Source of the DNA: Gordonibacter urolithinfaciens
GTDB lineage: Bacteria > Actinomycetota > Coriobacteriia > Coriobacteriales > Eggerthellaceae
Assembly (NCBI RefSeq): GCF_900199375.1
Contig: NZ_LT900217.1
Span: 868,001-932,000 of the forward strand
Length of the DNA: 64,000 nt
Direction of reading: 5' to 3'
Shown: positions 25,131 to 33,209 of the stretch, one piece after another
How positions within the stretch are numbered: the stretch's first letter is position 1
Layout: each line of letters opens with the position of its first letter
Program-made: the position numbers and the translations under genes
The notes under the pieces: model-generated
What the model saw: the letters and a program-made list of their open reading frames with translations, nothing else
Told to the model about the DNA's origin: nothing
Databases searched by the model: none

Positions 25131-26123
25131 TCAGCGGCTCGCCTTCACCGTTTTCACGATGGAGTCGACGGCGTCGATGGCGAGCGCGAGCACGATGAAG
25201 CCGCAGAACGCGGTCTGCGCGTTCGACACCGCCCAGAGCACAGGCCCGTTCGGCGCAGCGCCCGACGCCTGCATCGCCTGGAGGATCGCCTGGCTGTCGA
25301 CCAGCTGGAAATTCGTCAGCCAGAAGACGGCGAGCGCCGCGACCACGAGGTCGCTCGCGAGCGTGACAACCAGCAGGCGCGGTGTGTAGCGGCCCTCCAC
25401 CAGCTTGAAGCTCTCGGCCCCGATGCACACGACCGTCCAGGCGATGATGACCCATGCCGACGAGCGGATGGCCTCGGTGTTGAAGGGGTCGAACGGCACG
25501 CCGTCTCCGCGATGGCTGAGCGCGTTCAGCACGTCGGGGAACAGCAGGAACACGATGGCGCCCACGATGGAAAACACGATCCCAGCCACCGCGTCGCCGC
25601 GCGCCGGGTTCTTCGACTCGCGCGGCACGGGCGGCAGATCGTCGAGCGAGCCCATCACCTCCACGTCGACGCCGCGACGCGAGAAGAAGGCGAACAGCAA
25701 GGTGACGAACGCGAAGGCGAAGACGAGCGCCGCGATCAGCGAGCCGACCGCTTCGAGCACGCTTCCGAGCACGCCGCCCTCCGCGCCCGTCGCCAGCGAC
25801 AGCGCGCCGGCCACGAGCATGCCGCCGGCCACGCAGGCCAGCACGATCTTCAGCACGTAGAGGTACTGCGCGTAGTACGGCTGGCCGATGAGGCACGCGT
25901 CCTCGTCGGCGGTGTACTTGCGCACCACCTCGCCGGGGGTTCCCAGCTCGGTGAGCACGACGCGCACGTCCTTCGCCGTGGGCGGCAGGTTCCCGCAGCG
26001 CTCGTCGAGCATGTCGGAGATGAGCGTGCGCAGCTCCTCGGCCACGTCGGCGCGCTGCTTGGCGGGCAGCCGGCGCGTGATGGCGTACAAGTAGCGCTCG
26101 ATCAGGTCGTTATCGTTCAACAT
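25131..26123 (-). CDS. HAAS-domain (DUF1700-like) membrane protein paired with PadR
   Basis: A 330-residue protein. The N-terminal ~70 residues are the soluble HAAS domain: IERYLYAITRRLPAKQRADV and LGTPGEVVRKYTADED. Then come about six membrane helices in pairs (VLKIVLACVAGGMLVAGALS, AALVFAFAFVTLLFAFF, AGIVFSIVGAIVFLLFPDV and others). HAAS proteins are nearly always encoded next to a PadR regulator and are thought to relay an envelope signal. The start lies inside the padR gene (14-bp overlap), so the two are coupled. Confidence 0.85.
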   Translation of the reverse strand: MLNDNDLIERYLYAITRRLPAKQRADVAEELRTLISDMLDERCGNLPPTAKDVRVVLTELGTPGEVVRKYTADEDACLIGQPYYAQYLYVLKIVLACVAGGMLVAGALSLATGAEGGVLGSVLEAVGSLIAALVFAFAFVTLLFAFFSRRGVDVEVMGSLDDLPPVPRESKNPARGDAVAGIVFSIVGAIVFLLFPDVLNALSHRGDGVPFDPFNTEAIRSSAWVIIAWTVVCIGAESFKLVEGRYTPRLLVVTLASDLVVAALAVFWLTNFQLVDSQAILQAMQASGAAPNGPVLWAVSNAQTAFCGFIVLALAIDAVDSIVKTVKASR

Positions 26124-26505
26124 GGTCCCGTTCCTCTCCTTCGGCCAGAGCGGCCGCGTCTCCCTCGCGCTCTCCGGCTTCCAACAGCTTGTCCACCCCG
26201 CCGCAGAGCGCGCGCCACTGGGCTTCGACCTCGCGCAGCACGCGCAGGCCTTCGTCAGTGGTTCGGTAGTACTTGCGCGGCTTCGAGCCGCCGTTGTCCC
26301 ATTCGCTTTGCAGCAGCCCCTGCGACTCGAGCCGCCGCATGAGCGGGTAAAGCGTGTTCGCCTCGATGGGAATGCCGTGGTCGGCCAGCGATTTCACCAG
26401 CGCATAGCCGTAGGCCGGCTCACGCAGCTGGCCAAGCACCAACATGACCAGCGTGCCGCGGCGCAGCTCCAGCACCATGCTCGACACCACGTCGTCGTGT
26501 CCCAT
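26110..26505 (-). CDS. PadR-family transcriptional regulator
   Basis: A 131-residue winged-helix regulator: LRRGTLVMLVLGQLREPAYG, YALVKSLADHGIPIEANTLY, PLMRRLESQGLLQSEW and RKYYRTTDEGLRVLREVE cover the PadR domain, followed by a C-terminal dimerisation helix. ATG 26505 follows GAGAGGAGGGGG. The promoter region just upstream has dyad sequences, suggesting that it represses its own padR-HAAS operon. Confidence 0.93.
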   Translation of the reverse strand: MGHDDVVSSMVLELRRGTLVMLVLGQLREPAYGYALVKSLADHGIPIEANTLYPLMRRLESQGLLQSEWDNGGSKPRKYYRTTDEGLRVLREVEAQWRALCGGVDKLLEAGEREGDAAALAEGEERDHVER

Positions 26506-26520
26506 GCCCCCTCCTCTCGC

Positions 26521-26577
26521 TTACTGTGTGTTGCACACTATAACATATATTGCACAGTAGTGTGTGGCGCACAGTAA
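26521..26577. promoter_or_regulatory. AT-rich dyad operator/promoter of the padR operon
   Basis: TTACTGTG (26521-26528) and CACAGTAA (26570-26577) are perfect inverted arms 57 bp apart end to end. Inside lie GTGT-TGC-ACAC (26528-26538) and a related TGTGTGGCGCACAG. TATAAC and ATATAT in the centre provide -10-like elements. The density of TGTG/CACA half-sites suggests two to three PadR dimers. Confidence 0.6.
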
Positions 26578-26616
26578 AAGGAACTGCAGCCGAGGGATTT
26601 CGGGCGCCCCGGGCGC

Positions 26617-26734
26617 CTGCGAGCAGCTTAGGGGCGCCCTGCACGCAACTTCGGAGCATCTGCGGACGCCCGCGGACGATTTGGGGCACCCTGCGGACAA
26701 CTTCAGGGCACCCTGCGGGCAGCTTAGGGGCGCC
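26617..26734. repeat. imperfect 22-bp tandem repeats, five to six units
   Basis: Units begin with CTGC and follow the pattern CTGCGGRCARCTTMRGGGCRCC. The first (26617-26638) and last (26713-26734) differ at only one of 22 positions; two inner units are 20-21 bp and one is truncated to ~11 bp. The array is noncoding as far as can be judged and lies between the PadR operator and the inverted-repeat element. Confidence 0.65.
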
Positions 26735-26753
26735 TGTCGCGTTTTATCGGCCC

Positions 26754-26934
26754 AACTGCCAAAAACGAGCCGGTTTGGCAATCACGATGGGTTTTCAGGC
26801 CCTTTGCGCGCAATCGCGAAGATGGCCCTCGCGATCACAGGTCATGGTTTCTCCAGATCGCAGCCCCGCATCGCTTCCCAGCCTGCCAATCGGCGCTCTC
26901 GGCCGATTGCCAAAACGGCTCGTTTTTGACAGTT
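26754..26934. mobile_element. 181-bp MITE-like element with 30-bp inverted repeats
   Basis: The left arm (26754-26783), beginning AACTGCCAAAAACGAGCCGG, and the right arm (26905-26934), ending GGCTCGTTTTTGACAGTT, match as inverted repeats at about 28 of 30 positions. Weaker matching (CGGCC) extends a few bases outward. The 121-bp interior has no credible gene but contains a smaller hairpin (TCGCGA arms). The architecture fits a non-autonomous mobile element or a large regulatory cruciform. No target-site duplication is obvious. Confidence 0.55.
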
Positions 26935-27023
26935 AAGGCCGTTTTGCCGTACAGACCGCATGCCCACGCCTTCGGCTATACTCGGAGGCGATGGAATTCG
27001 CGAACAAGCGACAGGAGGCAGCC

Positions 27024-27419
27024 ATGCCCCGCATGACGGACGAGGAGTTCGAGGCCGCGGTCGAAGAGGCCCTGGAGAGCATTCCCGAGCGGTTCCTCGA
27101 GGCGCTGGAGAACGTGGCGGTGGTGGTGGAGGACGAGCCCGACGACTACCATTTCGATATCCTTGACGAGCCCGAATGCCGGGGCGCGTCGATACGCGGC
27201 GACGAGCTACTGGGCCTGTACGACGGCGTGTCCCTCCCCGGCCGCGCCGACGGCTACGACGGCGACCTGCCCGACGTGATCACCGTGTTCAAGGGACCGC
27301 ATGAGCGCTGCTTCGGCTCGCGCGCGGAACTGGTGGCGGAGATCGGCAAGACGGTGGTGCACGAGATAGGCCACTACTTCGGCATCGACGACGCGCGCCT
27401 GCGCGAGATGGGCTATTAG
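27024..27419 (+). CDS. zincin-type metallopeptidase family protein
   Basis: A 131-residue protein with the zincin motif VVHEIGHYFGI (His113, Glu114, His117) near the C-terminus and the family's N-terminal pattern MTDEEFEAAVEEALESIPER. The middle segment (VVVEDEPDD, then LLGLYDGVSLPGR) matches the metallopeptidase group formerly called DUF1025. A catalytic zinc protease is implied, but no substrate is known. ATG 27024 was chosen for the AGGAGG box; an in-frame ATG at 26991 lies only 8 nt after a TATACT -10 (26977-26982) and is less likely. Confidence 0.88.
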   Translation: MPRMTDEEFEAAVEEALESIPERFLEALENVAVVVEDEPDDYHFDILDEPECRGASIRGDELLGLYDGVSLPGRADGYDGDLPDVITVFKGPHERCFGSRAELVAEIGKTVVHEIGHYFGIDDARLREMGY

Positions 27420-27471
27420 GCGTTTCCGGAAAAGAACGCGCGACCTGCATGGACGCGCGCGCCGTTTCACG

Positions 27472-27477
27472 TATAAT
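27472..27477 (+). promoter_or_regulatory. TATAAT -10 box of the guaA promoter
   Basis: A perfect TATAAT lies 37 bp before the guaA start codon and upstream of its GAGGAGG box. It predicts a ~30-nt leader and an independent promoter for guaA and the following small gene. Confidence 0.6.
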
Positions 27478-27514
27478 CTCCCCAGAACATCACCGAGAAC
27501 GAGGAGGATGCCGC

Positions 27515-28498
27515 ATGGATCCCAACAAGCGCCCCGAGGACATGGAGCGAATCACCACGCCTGAGCTGGCGAACGCGTTCATCGACGAGCAAGTGGAGGC
27601 CATCCGCGCCCAGATCGGCGACCAGAAGGCGCTGCTGGCGCTGTCCGGCGGCGTGGACTCGTCCGTGGTGGCGGCGCTCTTGATCAAGGCCATCGGCAAG
27701 CAGCTCATCTGCGTGCACGTGAACCACGGCCTCATGCGCAAGGGCGAGAGCGAGCAGGTGGTGGACGTGTTCCAGAACCAGCTCGACGCGAACCTCGTGT
27801 ACGTCGATGCCACGGACCGCTTCCTCGCGCTGCTCGACGGCGTGGCAGAGCCCGAGGCGAAGCGCAAGATCATCGGTGCCGAGTTCATCCGCGTGTTCGA
27901 GGAGGAGGCCCGCAAGGTGGGCGACGAGGTGAGCTTCCTCGCGCAGGGCACCATCTACCCCGACATCCTGGAGTCCGACGGCGTGAAGGCGCACCACAAC
28001 GTGGGCGGCCTGCCCGACGATCTGCAGTTCGAGCTGTGCGAGCCCGTGAAGCTGCTGTACAAGGACGAGGTGCGCGTCATCGGCCGCGAGCTGGGGCTCC
28101 CCGAGGGCATGGTCGAGCGCCAGCCGTTCCCGGGCCCGGGCCTGGGCGTGCGCTGCCTCGGCGCCATCACGCGCGACCGCTTGGAGGCGCTGCGCGAGGC
28201 CGACGCCATCCTGCGCGACGAGTTCGCCGCGGCCGGCCTCGAGGGCAAGGTGTGGCAGTACTTCGTGAGCGTCCCCGACTTCCGCGCCACCGGCGTCCGC
28301 GACGGCGTGCGCGCGTTCGAGTGGCCCGCCATCATCCGCGCGGTGAACACGGTGGATGCCATGACCGCCGAGGTCCCCGAGCTGGATTGGGCGCTGCTCA
28401 AGAAGATCACCGCGAGGATCCTCGCCGAAGTCCCCGGCATCTGCCGCGTGGTCTACGACCTCACGCCGAAGCCGATCGGGACGATTGAGTGGGAATAG
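27515..28498 (+). CDS. guaA: GMP synthase ATP-pyrophosphatase subunit without amidotransferase domain
   Basis: A 327-residue protein corresponding only to the C-terminal two thirds of standard GuaA. The PP-loop is LALSGGVDSSVV (41-52); AQGTIYPDILES, HHNVGGLP and ERQPFPGPGLGVRCLG follow, and the dimerisation end is RVVYDLTPKPIGTIEWE. The ATP-PPase adenylates XMP and aminates it to GMP. The usual ~190-residue N-terminal glutamine amidotransferase is absent and no separate glutaminase gene lies nearby, so the enzyme either uses ammonia or partners with a subunit encoded elsewhere, as in archaea. ATG 27515 has a GAGGAGG box. Confidence 0.9.
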   Translation: MDPNKRPEDMERITTPELANAFIDEQVEAIRAQIGDQKALLALSGGVDSSVVAALLIKAIGKQLICVHVNHGLMRKGESEQVVDVFQNQLDANLVYVDATDRFLALLDGVAEPEAKRKIIGAEFIRVFEEEARKVGDEVSFLAQGTIYPDILESDGVKAHHNVGGLPDDLQFELCEPVKLLYKDEVRVIGRELGLPEGMVERQPFPGPGLGVRCLGAITRDRLEALREADAILRDEFAAAGLEGKVWQYFVSVPDFRATGVRDGVRAFEWPAIIRAVNTVDAMTAEVPELDWALLKKITARILAEVPGICRVVYDLTPKPIGTIEWE

Positions 28499-28521
28499 AA
28501 GAATCGCTGAAAGGAGTTGTC

Positions 28522-28890
28522 ATGAACAAGGAGACGTTCGATTACGTGGCCGAGCGCGTGGACGCGCTCGAGGATTCCGAATTCAGCACGCAGGTGACGA
28601 AGGATGCTGCACAGGCATGGAGGGATGCGGTAGCAGCCGATTCGAGCGACGCTGCTATCGACACGGCAACGAACGACCTGCTCGACGTCCTCGAAGGGCG
28701 CCCGACGACGATCGACGGCGTGATAGCCTTCCTGCAAGGGCCGGCAATCGAGATGCTTGGCGAAGACGCGGCTGCAAGCGCGCTTGCAGCCCAACAGCAA
28801 CGCAAGGAGGCGGGTGCGAAGTACTGCGATTGCGAGGCATGCTCCGCAGCCACGGAGATCCTCGCGAAGTTCGACCGCATAGAGCTCTGA
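28522..28890 (+). CDS. small conserved protein with C-terminal CxCxxC motif
   Basis: A 122-residue helical protein beginning MNKETFDYVAERVDALEDSE and ending with GAKYCDCEACSAATEILAKF, where the three cysteines could bind a metal. Homologues in gut Firmicutes and Coriobacteriia are, from memory, often annotated 'heat shock/Hsp90' without real similarity to Hsp90. ATG 28522 has an AAAGGAG box and lies 23 bp after guaA, so co-transcription is likely. The function is unknown. Confidence 0.78.
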   Translation: MNKETFDYVAERVDALEDSEFSTQVTKDAAQAWRDAVAADSSDAAIDTATNDLLDVLEGRPTTIDGVIAFLQGPAIEMLGEDAAASALAAQQQRKEAGAKYCDCEACSAATEILAKFDRIEL

Positions 28891-28948
28891 TAGCGAGATA
28901 TCGGAGCCTCCCACCGAGTCCGATAAACGATCACGAGCCATCGATGCG

Positions 28949-28987
28949 AAAAACGGGGGCTGCGTACCTTGCGACGCGCAGCCCCCG
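28949..28987 (-). terminator. intrinsic terminator for the SemiSWEET transcript
   Basis: CGGGGGCTGCG (28954-28964) pairs with CGCAGCCCCCG (28977-28987). On the minus strand the stem is followed directly by TTTTT (28949-28953 read in reverse). It lies ~105 bp beyond the SemiSWEET stop and may also stop the guaA operon on the plus strand. Confidence 0.75.
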
Positions 28988-29090
28988 CTGTACAGGCTTG
29001 CTATACCCGCTTTCGAACTACGCAACTCCCGCTGTCGCTCGCCATCCGTGCGAGCAGCTTCCTGCGCACGGGAGAGCATCCGGAGCGGCA

Positions 29091-29420
29091 TTAGAAGACG
29101 GCGGTCAAGAACGCGGCGGCCGCGAGAAAGATTCCCGGCACGTTGGCCACCACGATCGGCCAGTCCCGCTCCTTCTTGAAGAGGCCGTAGATGGTCCAGA
29201 ACAGGCAGTTGAAGAACGCTGCCAGGGGCTGCACAGGATTGCCGGGGTGCCCGGCCAGGTTGTCCATGATCTGCGGAATGTAGGAGACGTACATACACAC
29301 CGACAGCACCGAGGCTATGCGCCCCACTATAGCGATGGGCCTCGCATGGCGCTTGTCGCCTCCCTGGTGCACCGATGCCTTCTGCACCATGCGTCTATGC
29401 GTACCGGCCTTCACGTTCAT
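29091..29420 (-). CDS. SemiSWEET-family transporter
   Basis: A 109-residue protein. After a basic N-terminus (KAGTHRRMVQKASVHQGGDK), one triple-helix unit is visible: VGRIASVLSVCMYVSYIPQI with the PQ motif, then NPVQPLAAFFNCLFWTIYGL, and WPIVVANVPGIFLAAAAFLT. SemiSWEETs dimerise to move sugars down their gradient. The N-terminal extension of ~30 residues is longer than usual. The start at 29420 follows GAGGGTG. Confidence 0.87.
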   Translation of the reverse strand: MNVKAGTHRRMVQKASVHQGGDKRHARPIAIVGRIASVLSVCMYVSYIPQIMDNLAGHPGNPVQPLAAFFNCLFWTIYGLFKKERDWPIVVANVPGIFLAAAAFLTAVF

Positions 29421-29712
29421 CGAGCACCCTCGTGTTCGCGGATGGGAATCTCTGCAACTCGATGATAGATCGAGGCATTCGAGGCCCCCGCGGGCGCGAT
29501 GAACCGTGACGCAAAGGCGAGCAGGGGGTAAGCGCGCCGTTTACCGCGCTAAAAGCCGCAGAGCCAGTCCGCTGCCCTTGCGGCATCTACCGAAACGCCA
29601 TCCGACAAGCCAACGTTGCGCTTTTGCCAGACCGCAAAGTGCGCGTTCACGCGCGACGCCGAAGGGAGCTACGGGTCGGCGACGGTCGACCTTGCCGCCC
29701 CTCGACATAGGT
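29421..29712. other. hairpin-rich intergenic region, no gene seen
   Basis: Several small inverted repeats occur: GGTAA/TTACC around 29528-29546, GCCGCA/TGCGGC around 29560-29585, and a bulged GCGC-TTTTGC/GCAAA-GTGCGC around 29618-29645. There is no supported reading frame, tRNA or recognisable element. It lies between the SemiSWEET start and the end of tag. Confidence 0.35.
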
Positions 29713-30309
29713 TCAGCTGATCCCCCCATCGGAAGACTTTCCTACCATCTCCCTCCGCACGAAGCAATCCGCCACGTGGTCGTTCACCATGCCGATGGAC
29801 TGCATATAGGCATACACGATGGTGGAGCCGACGAATTTGAAGCCGCGCTTCTTGAGGTCCTTGCTGATACGGTCGGACAGCGGCGTGGTGGCCGGCACAT
29901 CCGCTTGGGTCTTCCAATGGTTCACGATAGGCTCGCCGTCCACGTACCCCCAGATGAACGCGTCGAAGCTGCCGAACTCTCGAGCCACATCCAAGAACAG
30001 CCCCGCATTGGCCACGGCCGCCTCGATCTTGCGGCGGTTGCGAACGATCCCTGCGTTCGCCATGAGCTCCTCGACCTTCGCCTCGTCGTAGCGCGCCACT
30101 TTGGCGGGATCGAAGCCGTCGAAGGCCTCGCGGTACGCCTCCCGCTTCTTGAGGATCGTAAGCCACGACAGGCCCGCCTGCGCGCCCTCCAGAACCAGCA
30201 GCTCGAACAGCTCGCGGTCGTCATGGGTGGGTCTTCCCCACTCGTTGTCATGGTAGTCAACGTAGATCGGCGTGTCGCCCGCCCACGAGCACCTAGTCCG
30301 CTCCTCCAC
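29713..30309 (-). CDS. tag: DNA-3-methyladenine glycosylase I
   Basis: A 198-residue base-excision enzyme removing 3-methyladenine. The zinc-snap ligands are all present: Cys7 (RTRCSWAG), His20 (DYHDNEWG), His178 and Cys182 (NDHVADCF). The catalytic core LLVLEGAQAGLSWLTILKKR and VGSTIVYAYMQSIGMVNDH are standard. It starts at GTG 30309 with AGGAGG 4-10 nt upstream. That box covers the stop of the upstream aldose epimerase gene (8 bp gap), so the two are co-transcribed. Confidence 0.95.
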   Translation of the reverse strand: MEERTRCSWAGDTPIYVDYHDNEWGRPTHDDRELFELLVLEGAQAGLSWLTILKKREAYREAFDGFDPAKVARYDEAKVEELMANAGIVRNRRKIEAAVANAGLFLDVAREFGSFDAFIWGYVDGEPIVNHWKTQADVPATTPLSDRISKDLKKRGFKFVGSTIVYAYMQSIGMVNDHVADCFVRREMVGKSSDGGIS

Positions 30310-30317
30310 TGAGCCTC

Positions 30318-31202
30318 CTAGCGAAACGTCATCCGGTACGCAAGCGTCGCACGCTCGCCCGGCGCGAGCACGCGCACGCCGGGCTTCTCGGCGAGCTCGC
30401 GCGGGGAGAAAAGCGCGTCGGGCAGCGCCGACCACGGTTCCAGGCACAGGTAGCGGGCATCGGCCTGACCCGCCTTCGTCCATATGCCCAGGTAGGGGAA
30501 GTCCGGGAACTCCACCTCCACCTCATGCGGATTCGCGGCGCTGGCGAGCACGACCCTGCCGCCGGGCACGTTCTCCAGCACGACGGTGTCGATGCCCAGC
30601 TGCTCGGGGGTCTTCGTCAGGCGCCCGTCCTCGAGCGGCACCTCGATCTTCGGCAGTGCGAGGATACCCTCCTCGTCCATGTCGAACATCCCGAGCGCGT
30701 CGGCCCCCTCGAAACGCACGTAGTAGTCGGCCATGCGCTCGCCCGGCAGCAGGCGCGTCTCGTACGCCTCGTGGCCGCCCAGCTCGAACGGCATCGGAAC
30801 CTCGCCCGCGTTCTCCACGGTGTGCGTCTTCACGATGGTTGCACCCTCGAGCGAGAAATCCACGCGCAGGAGGAAGTCGAAGGGAAAGACCGCCCGCGTC
30901 CCCTCGTCGGAGGTTGTCTCGAAGCGCGCATGCGTGCCCGACACCTGCTCGGCCGCGAACGCGCGGTCGCGGCAGAATCCGTGCATGGGAGCGTCCACGC
31001 GCTCGCCGCCGTTCGCGTACCAGCCGTCGCGCAAGCGCCCGATCAGCGGGAACAGGAGCGGCGCCCGACGGCCCCATACCGCAGGGTCGCCCGACCACAT
31101 CCGCTCGATCCCCTCGCACACGACGCTCTGCAGCTCCGCGCCCTTGCTCGATATGCGCACCGCAAGCGCATCGTTCTCCAAGACCATAGCCGTCGCTTCC
31201 AT
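30318..31202 (-). CDS. aldose 1-epimerase family protein (LacX-like)
   Basis: A 294-residue beta-sandwich mutarotase-like protein. VRISSKGAELQSVVCEGIER, WGRRAPLLFPLIGRLRDGWY and DAPMHGFCRDRAF (His of the active site) match the family, as do FELGGHEAYETRL and PDFPYLGIWTKAG. It probably interconverts sugar anomers; the LacX-like branch has no defined substrate. ATG 31202 follows AAAGGCGG. Confidence 0.88.
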   Translation of the reverse strand: MEATAMVLENDALAVRISSKGAELQSVVCEGIERMWSGDPAVWGRRAPLLFPLIGRLRDGWYANGGERVDAPMHGFCRDRAFAAEQVSGTHARFETTSDEGTRAVFPFDFLLRVDFSLEGATIVKTHTVENAGEVPMPFELGGHEAYETRLLPGERMADYYVRFEGADALGMFDMDEEGILALPKIEVPLEDGRLTKTPEQLGIDTVVLENVPGGRVVLASAANPHEVEVEFPDFPYLGIWTKAGQADARYLCLEPWSALPDALFSPRELAEKPGVRVLAPGERATLAYRMTFR

Positions 31203-31351
31203 CGCAGGCCGCCTTTCGCTTCGATTGCGTGTCCAGAACATGCTAGCGCATACGCATGCATCCTGCAGATCCGTCGGCACATTGAAGTCTGCGGATCCTG
31301 CAACCGCCCCTGGTATCCACCTCTTCACCGAAGTCCCTATTTCTGCTCATT

Positions 31352-31382
31352 TTGCAACCTACCCGTTATCTGACGGTATAAT
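31352..31382 (+). promoter_or_regulatory. promoter upstream of the SulP gene
   Basis: TTGCAA (31352-31357) and a perfect TATAAT (31377-31382) form a -35/-10 pair with 19-bp spacing. The predicted start is near 31389, ~120 nt before the sulP ATG. The ~175 bp between this promoter and the epimerase gene hold an imperfect inverted repeat (TGCAGATCCG, 31264-31273; CGGATCCTGCA, 31292-31302) and nothing else recognised. Confidence 0.6.
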
Positions 31383-31429
31383 GGACGCGAAAAGACCGAA
31401 CACCGCACCCAACCGCATAGAATTCGCTC

Positions 31430-31469
31430 GCGCTCCGTCCGGGCCTCCAACCTGGACGGAGCGCTTTTT
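31430..31469 (+). terminator. intrinsic terminator inside the sulP leader
   Basis: GCGCTCCGTCC (31430-31440) pairs perfectly with GGACGGAGCGC (31454-31464), 11 bp, followed at once by TTTTT (31465-31469). It lies between the promoter (-10 at 31377) and the SulP ATG (31509), so initiated transcripts would stop at ~80 nt unless read through. This looks like an attenuator or the 3' end of a small RNA. Confidence 0.75.
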
Positions 31470-31508
31470 CGCGCGCGCCGGACGGACCGACACCAAGAAG
31501 AGCAGGGC

Positions 31509-33209
31509 ATGCAACGCGACAAGATCAAACCGATACTTTTCAGCATCATCAAGCACTCCAGCAAAGAAGAGCTCAAGCGGCAGCTGCCCAAGGACGTTCT
31601 CTCGGGCGTCATGGTGGCCGTGGTGGCGCTGCCCCTCTCCATCGCGCTCGCCATCGCCTCGGGCGTGAACCCCGAACAGGGGCTCTACACGGCCATCGTC
31701 GCCGGGTTCCTCATCGCCTTCCTCGGCGGCAGCCGCGTGCAGATCTCGGGGCCCACGGCGGCGTTCGCCACCATCGTGGCGGGCATCGTGGCAACCGATG
31801 GCATCGACGGCCTGGCCGCGGCCACCGTCATCGCCGGCGTGCTGCTCGTGCTGATGGGCTTCTTCAAGCTGGGATCCCTCATCCGCTTCGTCCCCTACAC
31901 CATCACCACGGGCTTCACGGCGGGCATCGCCGTGACCCTTGTCATCGGGCAGGTCAAGGACTTCGCCGGCCTGGCATTCCCCACCGGCACCCCCACCGTC
32001 GAGACCATGGACAAGCTGCAAGCCGTCGCCCAGAATATCGGCACGGCGAACTGGCAGGCCCTCGCCGTGGGCGCGGTGTGCCTTGCCATCCTCTTCCTCT
32101 GGCCCAAGGTGAGCGAGAGGATCCCCGGATCCCTGGTGGCGCTCATCGTGGGAATCGGCATGGTAAGCTGCCTTGGGATGCAGGCGAGCACCATCGGCGA
32201 CCTGTACACCATCGGCAGCAGCCTGCCCACGCTCCACGTTCCCCAGCTAAGCGTGGAGCTGCTAAGCGACCAGCTGCCGAACGGCATCACCATCGCCATC
32301 CTGGCGGCCATCGAGTCGCTCCTGTCCTGCGTCGTGGCCGACAGCATGATCAGCTCGCACCACCGCAGCAACATGGAGCTGGTGGCGCAGGGCGTGGGCA
32401 ACATCGGCTCGGCGCTTTTCGGCGGCATCCCGGCCACCGGCGCCATCGCGCGCACCGCGGCAAACGTCAAGAACGGCGGGCGCACGCCCGTTGCCGGCAT
32501 GACCCACGCGCTGGTGCTGCTCGTGGTCCTGGTGTTCTTCATGCCCTACGCCGCCCTCATCCCCATGCCCACCATCGCGGCCATCCTGCTGCACGTGGCC
32601 TACAACATGTCCGGCTGGCGCAACTTCGTGCACCTATGCAAAACGGCCTCGCGCGGCGCCGTTGCCACGCTGCTGCTCACCTTCGGGCTGACCATCGTGT
32701 TCGACCTGGTGGTGGCCATAGGCGTGGGCATGCTGATCACGGTCGTCCTGTTCATGAAGACGGTGAGCGAGGAGACCGAGGTGCGCGGCTGGAAATATTA
32801 CTGCGACGAGGACTCCGAGGTCACGCACCTGCGCGAGCTGCCCGCAAGCGTGCGCGTGTACGAGATCAACGGCCCCATGTTCTTCGGCATGTCGGACCGC
32901 ATCTCCGACATCTCGGTGAAGGAGTTCACGAAGTACCTGATCATTCGCATGCGCGGCGTGCCTTCGCTCGACTCGACGGGCATGAACGCGCTCGAGAACC
33001 TCTACGAGTACTGTCGCGAGAACGGCGTCAGCCTCATCTTCTCGCACGCGAACGAGCAGCCGATGAAGACCATGCGCCGCGCAGGCTTCGTGGGCCTTGT
33101 GGGCGAGGATCACTTCCGCAGCAACATCGACGACGCCATAGCGTACGCGCGCCAGCTGCTCGACGAGGAAGGGAGGGCAAAAGGAAAAGCCAGGGCCTCG
33201 CTGCCGTAG
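31509..33209 (+). CDS. SulP-family anion transporter with C-terminal STAS domain
   Basis: A 566-residue transporter. The SulP core (12-14 helices) begins KDVLSGVMVAVVALPLSIAL and includes LYTAIVAGFLIAFLGGSRVQ, ISGPTAAFATIVAG and GNIGSALFGGIPATGAIART. A cytoplasmic STAS domain (~430-545, VYEINGPMFFGMSDRI and PSLDSTGMNALENLYEY) closes the protein. Family members carry sulfate, bicarbonate or dicarboxylates; the substrate is not decidable here. The upstream leader terminator suggests regulated expression. Confidence 0.92.
   Translation: MQRDKIKPILFSIIKHSSKEELKRQLPKDVLSGVMVAVVALPLSIALAIASGVNPEQGLYTAIVAGFLIAFLGGSRVQISGPTAAFATIVAGIVATDGIDGLAAATVIAGVLLVLMGFFKLGSLIRFVPYTITTGFTAGIAVTLVIGQVKDFAGLAFPTGTPTVETMDKLQAVAQNIGTANWQALAVGAVCLAILFLWPKVSERIPGSLVALIVGIGMVSCLGMQASTIGDLYTIGSSLPTLHVPQLSVELLSDQLPNGITIAILAAIESLLSCVVADSMISSHHRSNMELVAQGVGNIGSALFGGIPATGAIARTAANVKNGGRTPVAGMTHALVLLVVLVFFMPYAALIPMPTIAAILLHVAYNMSGWRNFVHLCKTASRGAVATLLLTFGLTIVFDLVVAIGVGMLITVVLFMKTVSEETEVRGWKYYCDEDSEVTHLRELPASVRVYEINGPMFFGMSDRISDISVKEFTKYLIIRMRGVPSLDSTGMNALENLYEYCRENGVSLIFSHANEQPMKTMRRAGFVGLVGEDHFRSNIDDAIAYARQLLDEEGRAKGKARASLP

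Noticed and set aside
26617-26734. CRISPR array
   Set aside because: Units are imperfect, contiguous and lack spacers; no cas genes occur in the window.
26564-26929. Possible small protein encoded by the repeat region
   Set aside because: The frame exists because of the 22-bp repeats and inverted arms, with no ribosome site. The repetition is at DNA level and out of phase with codons.
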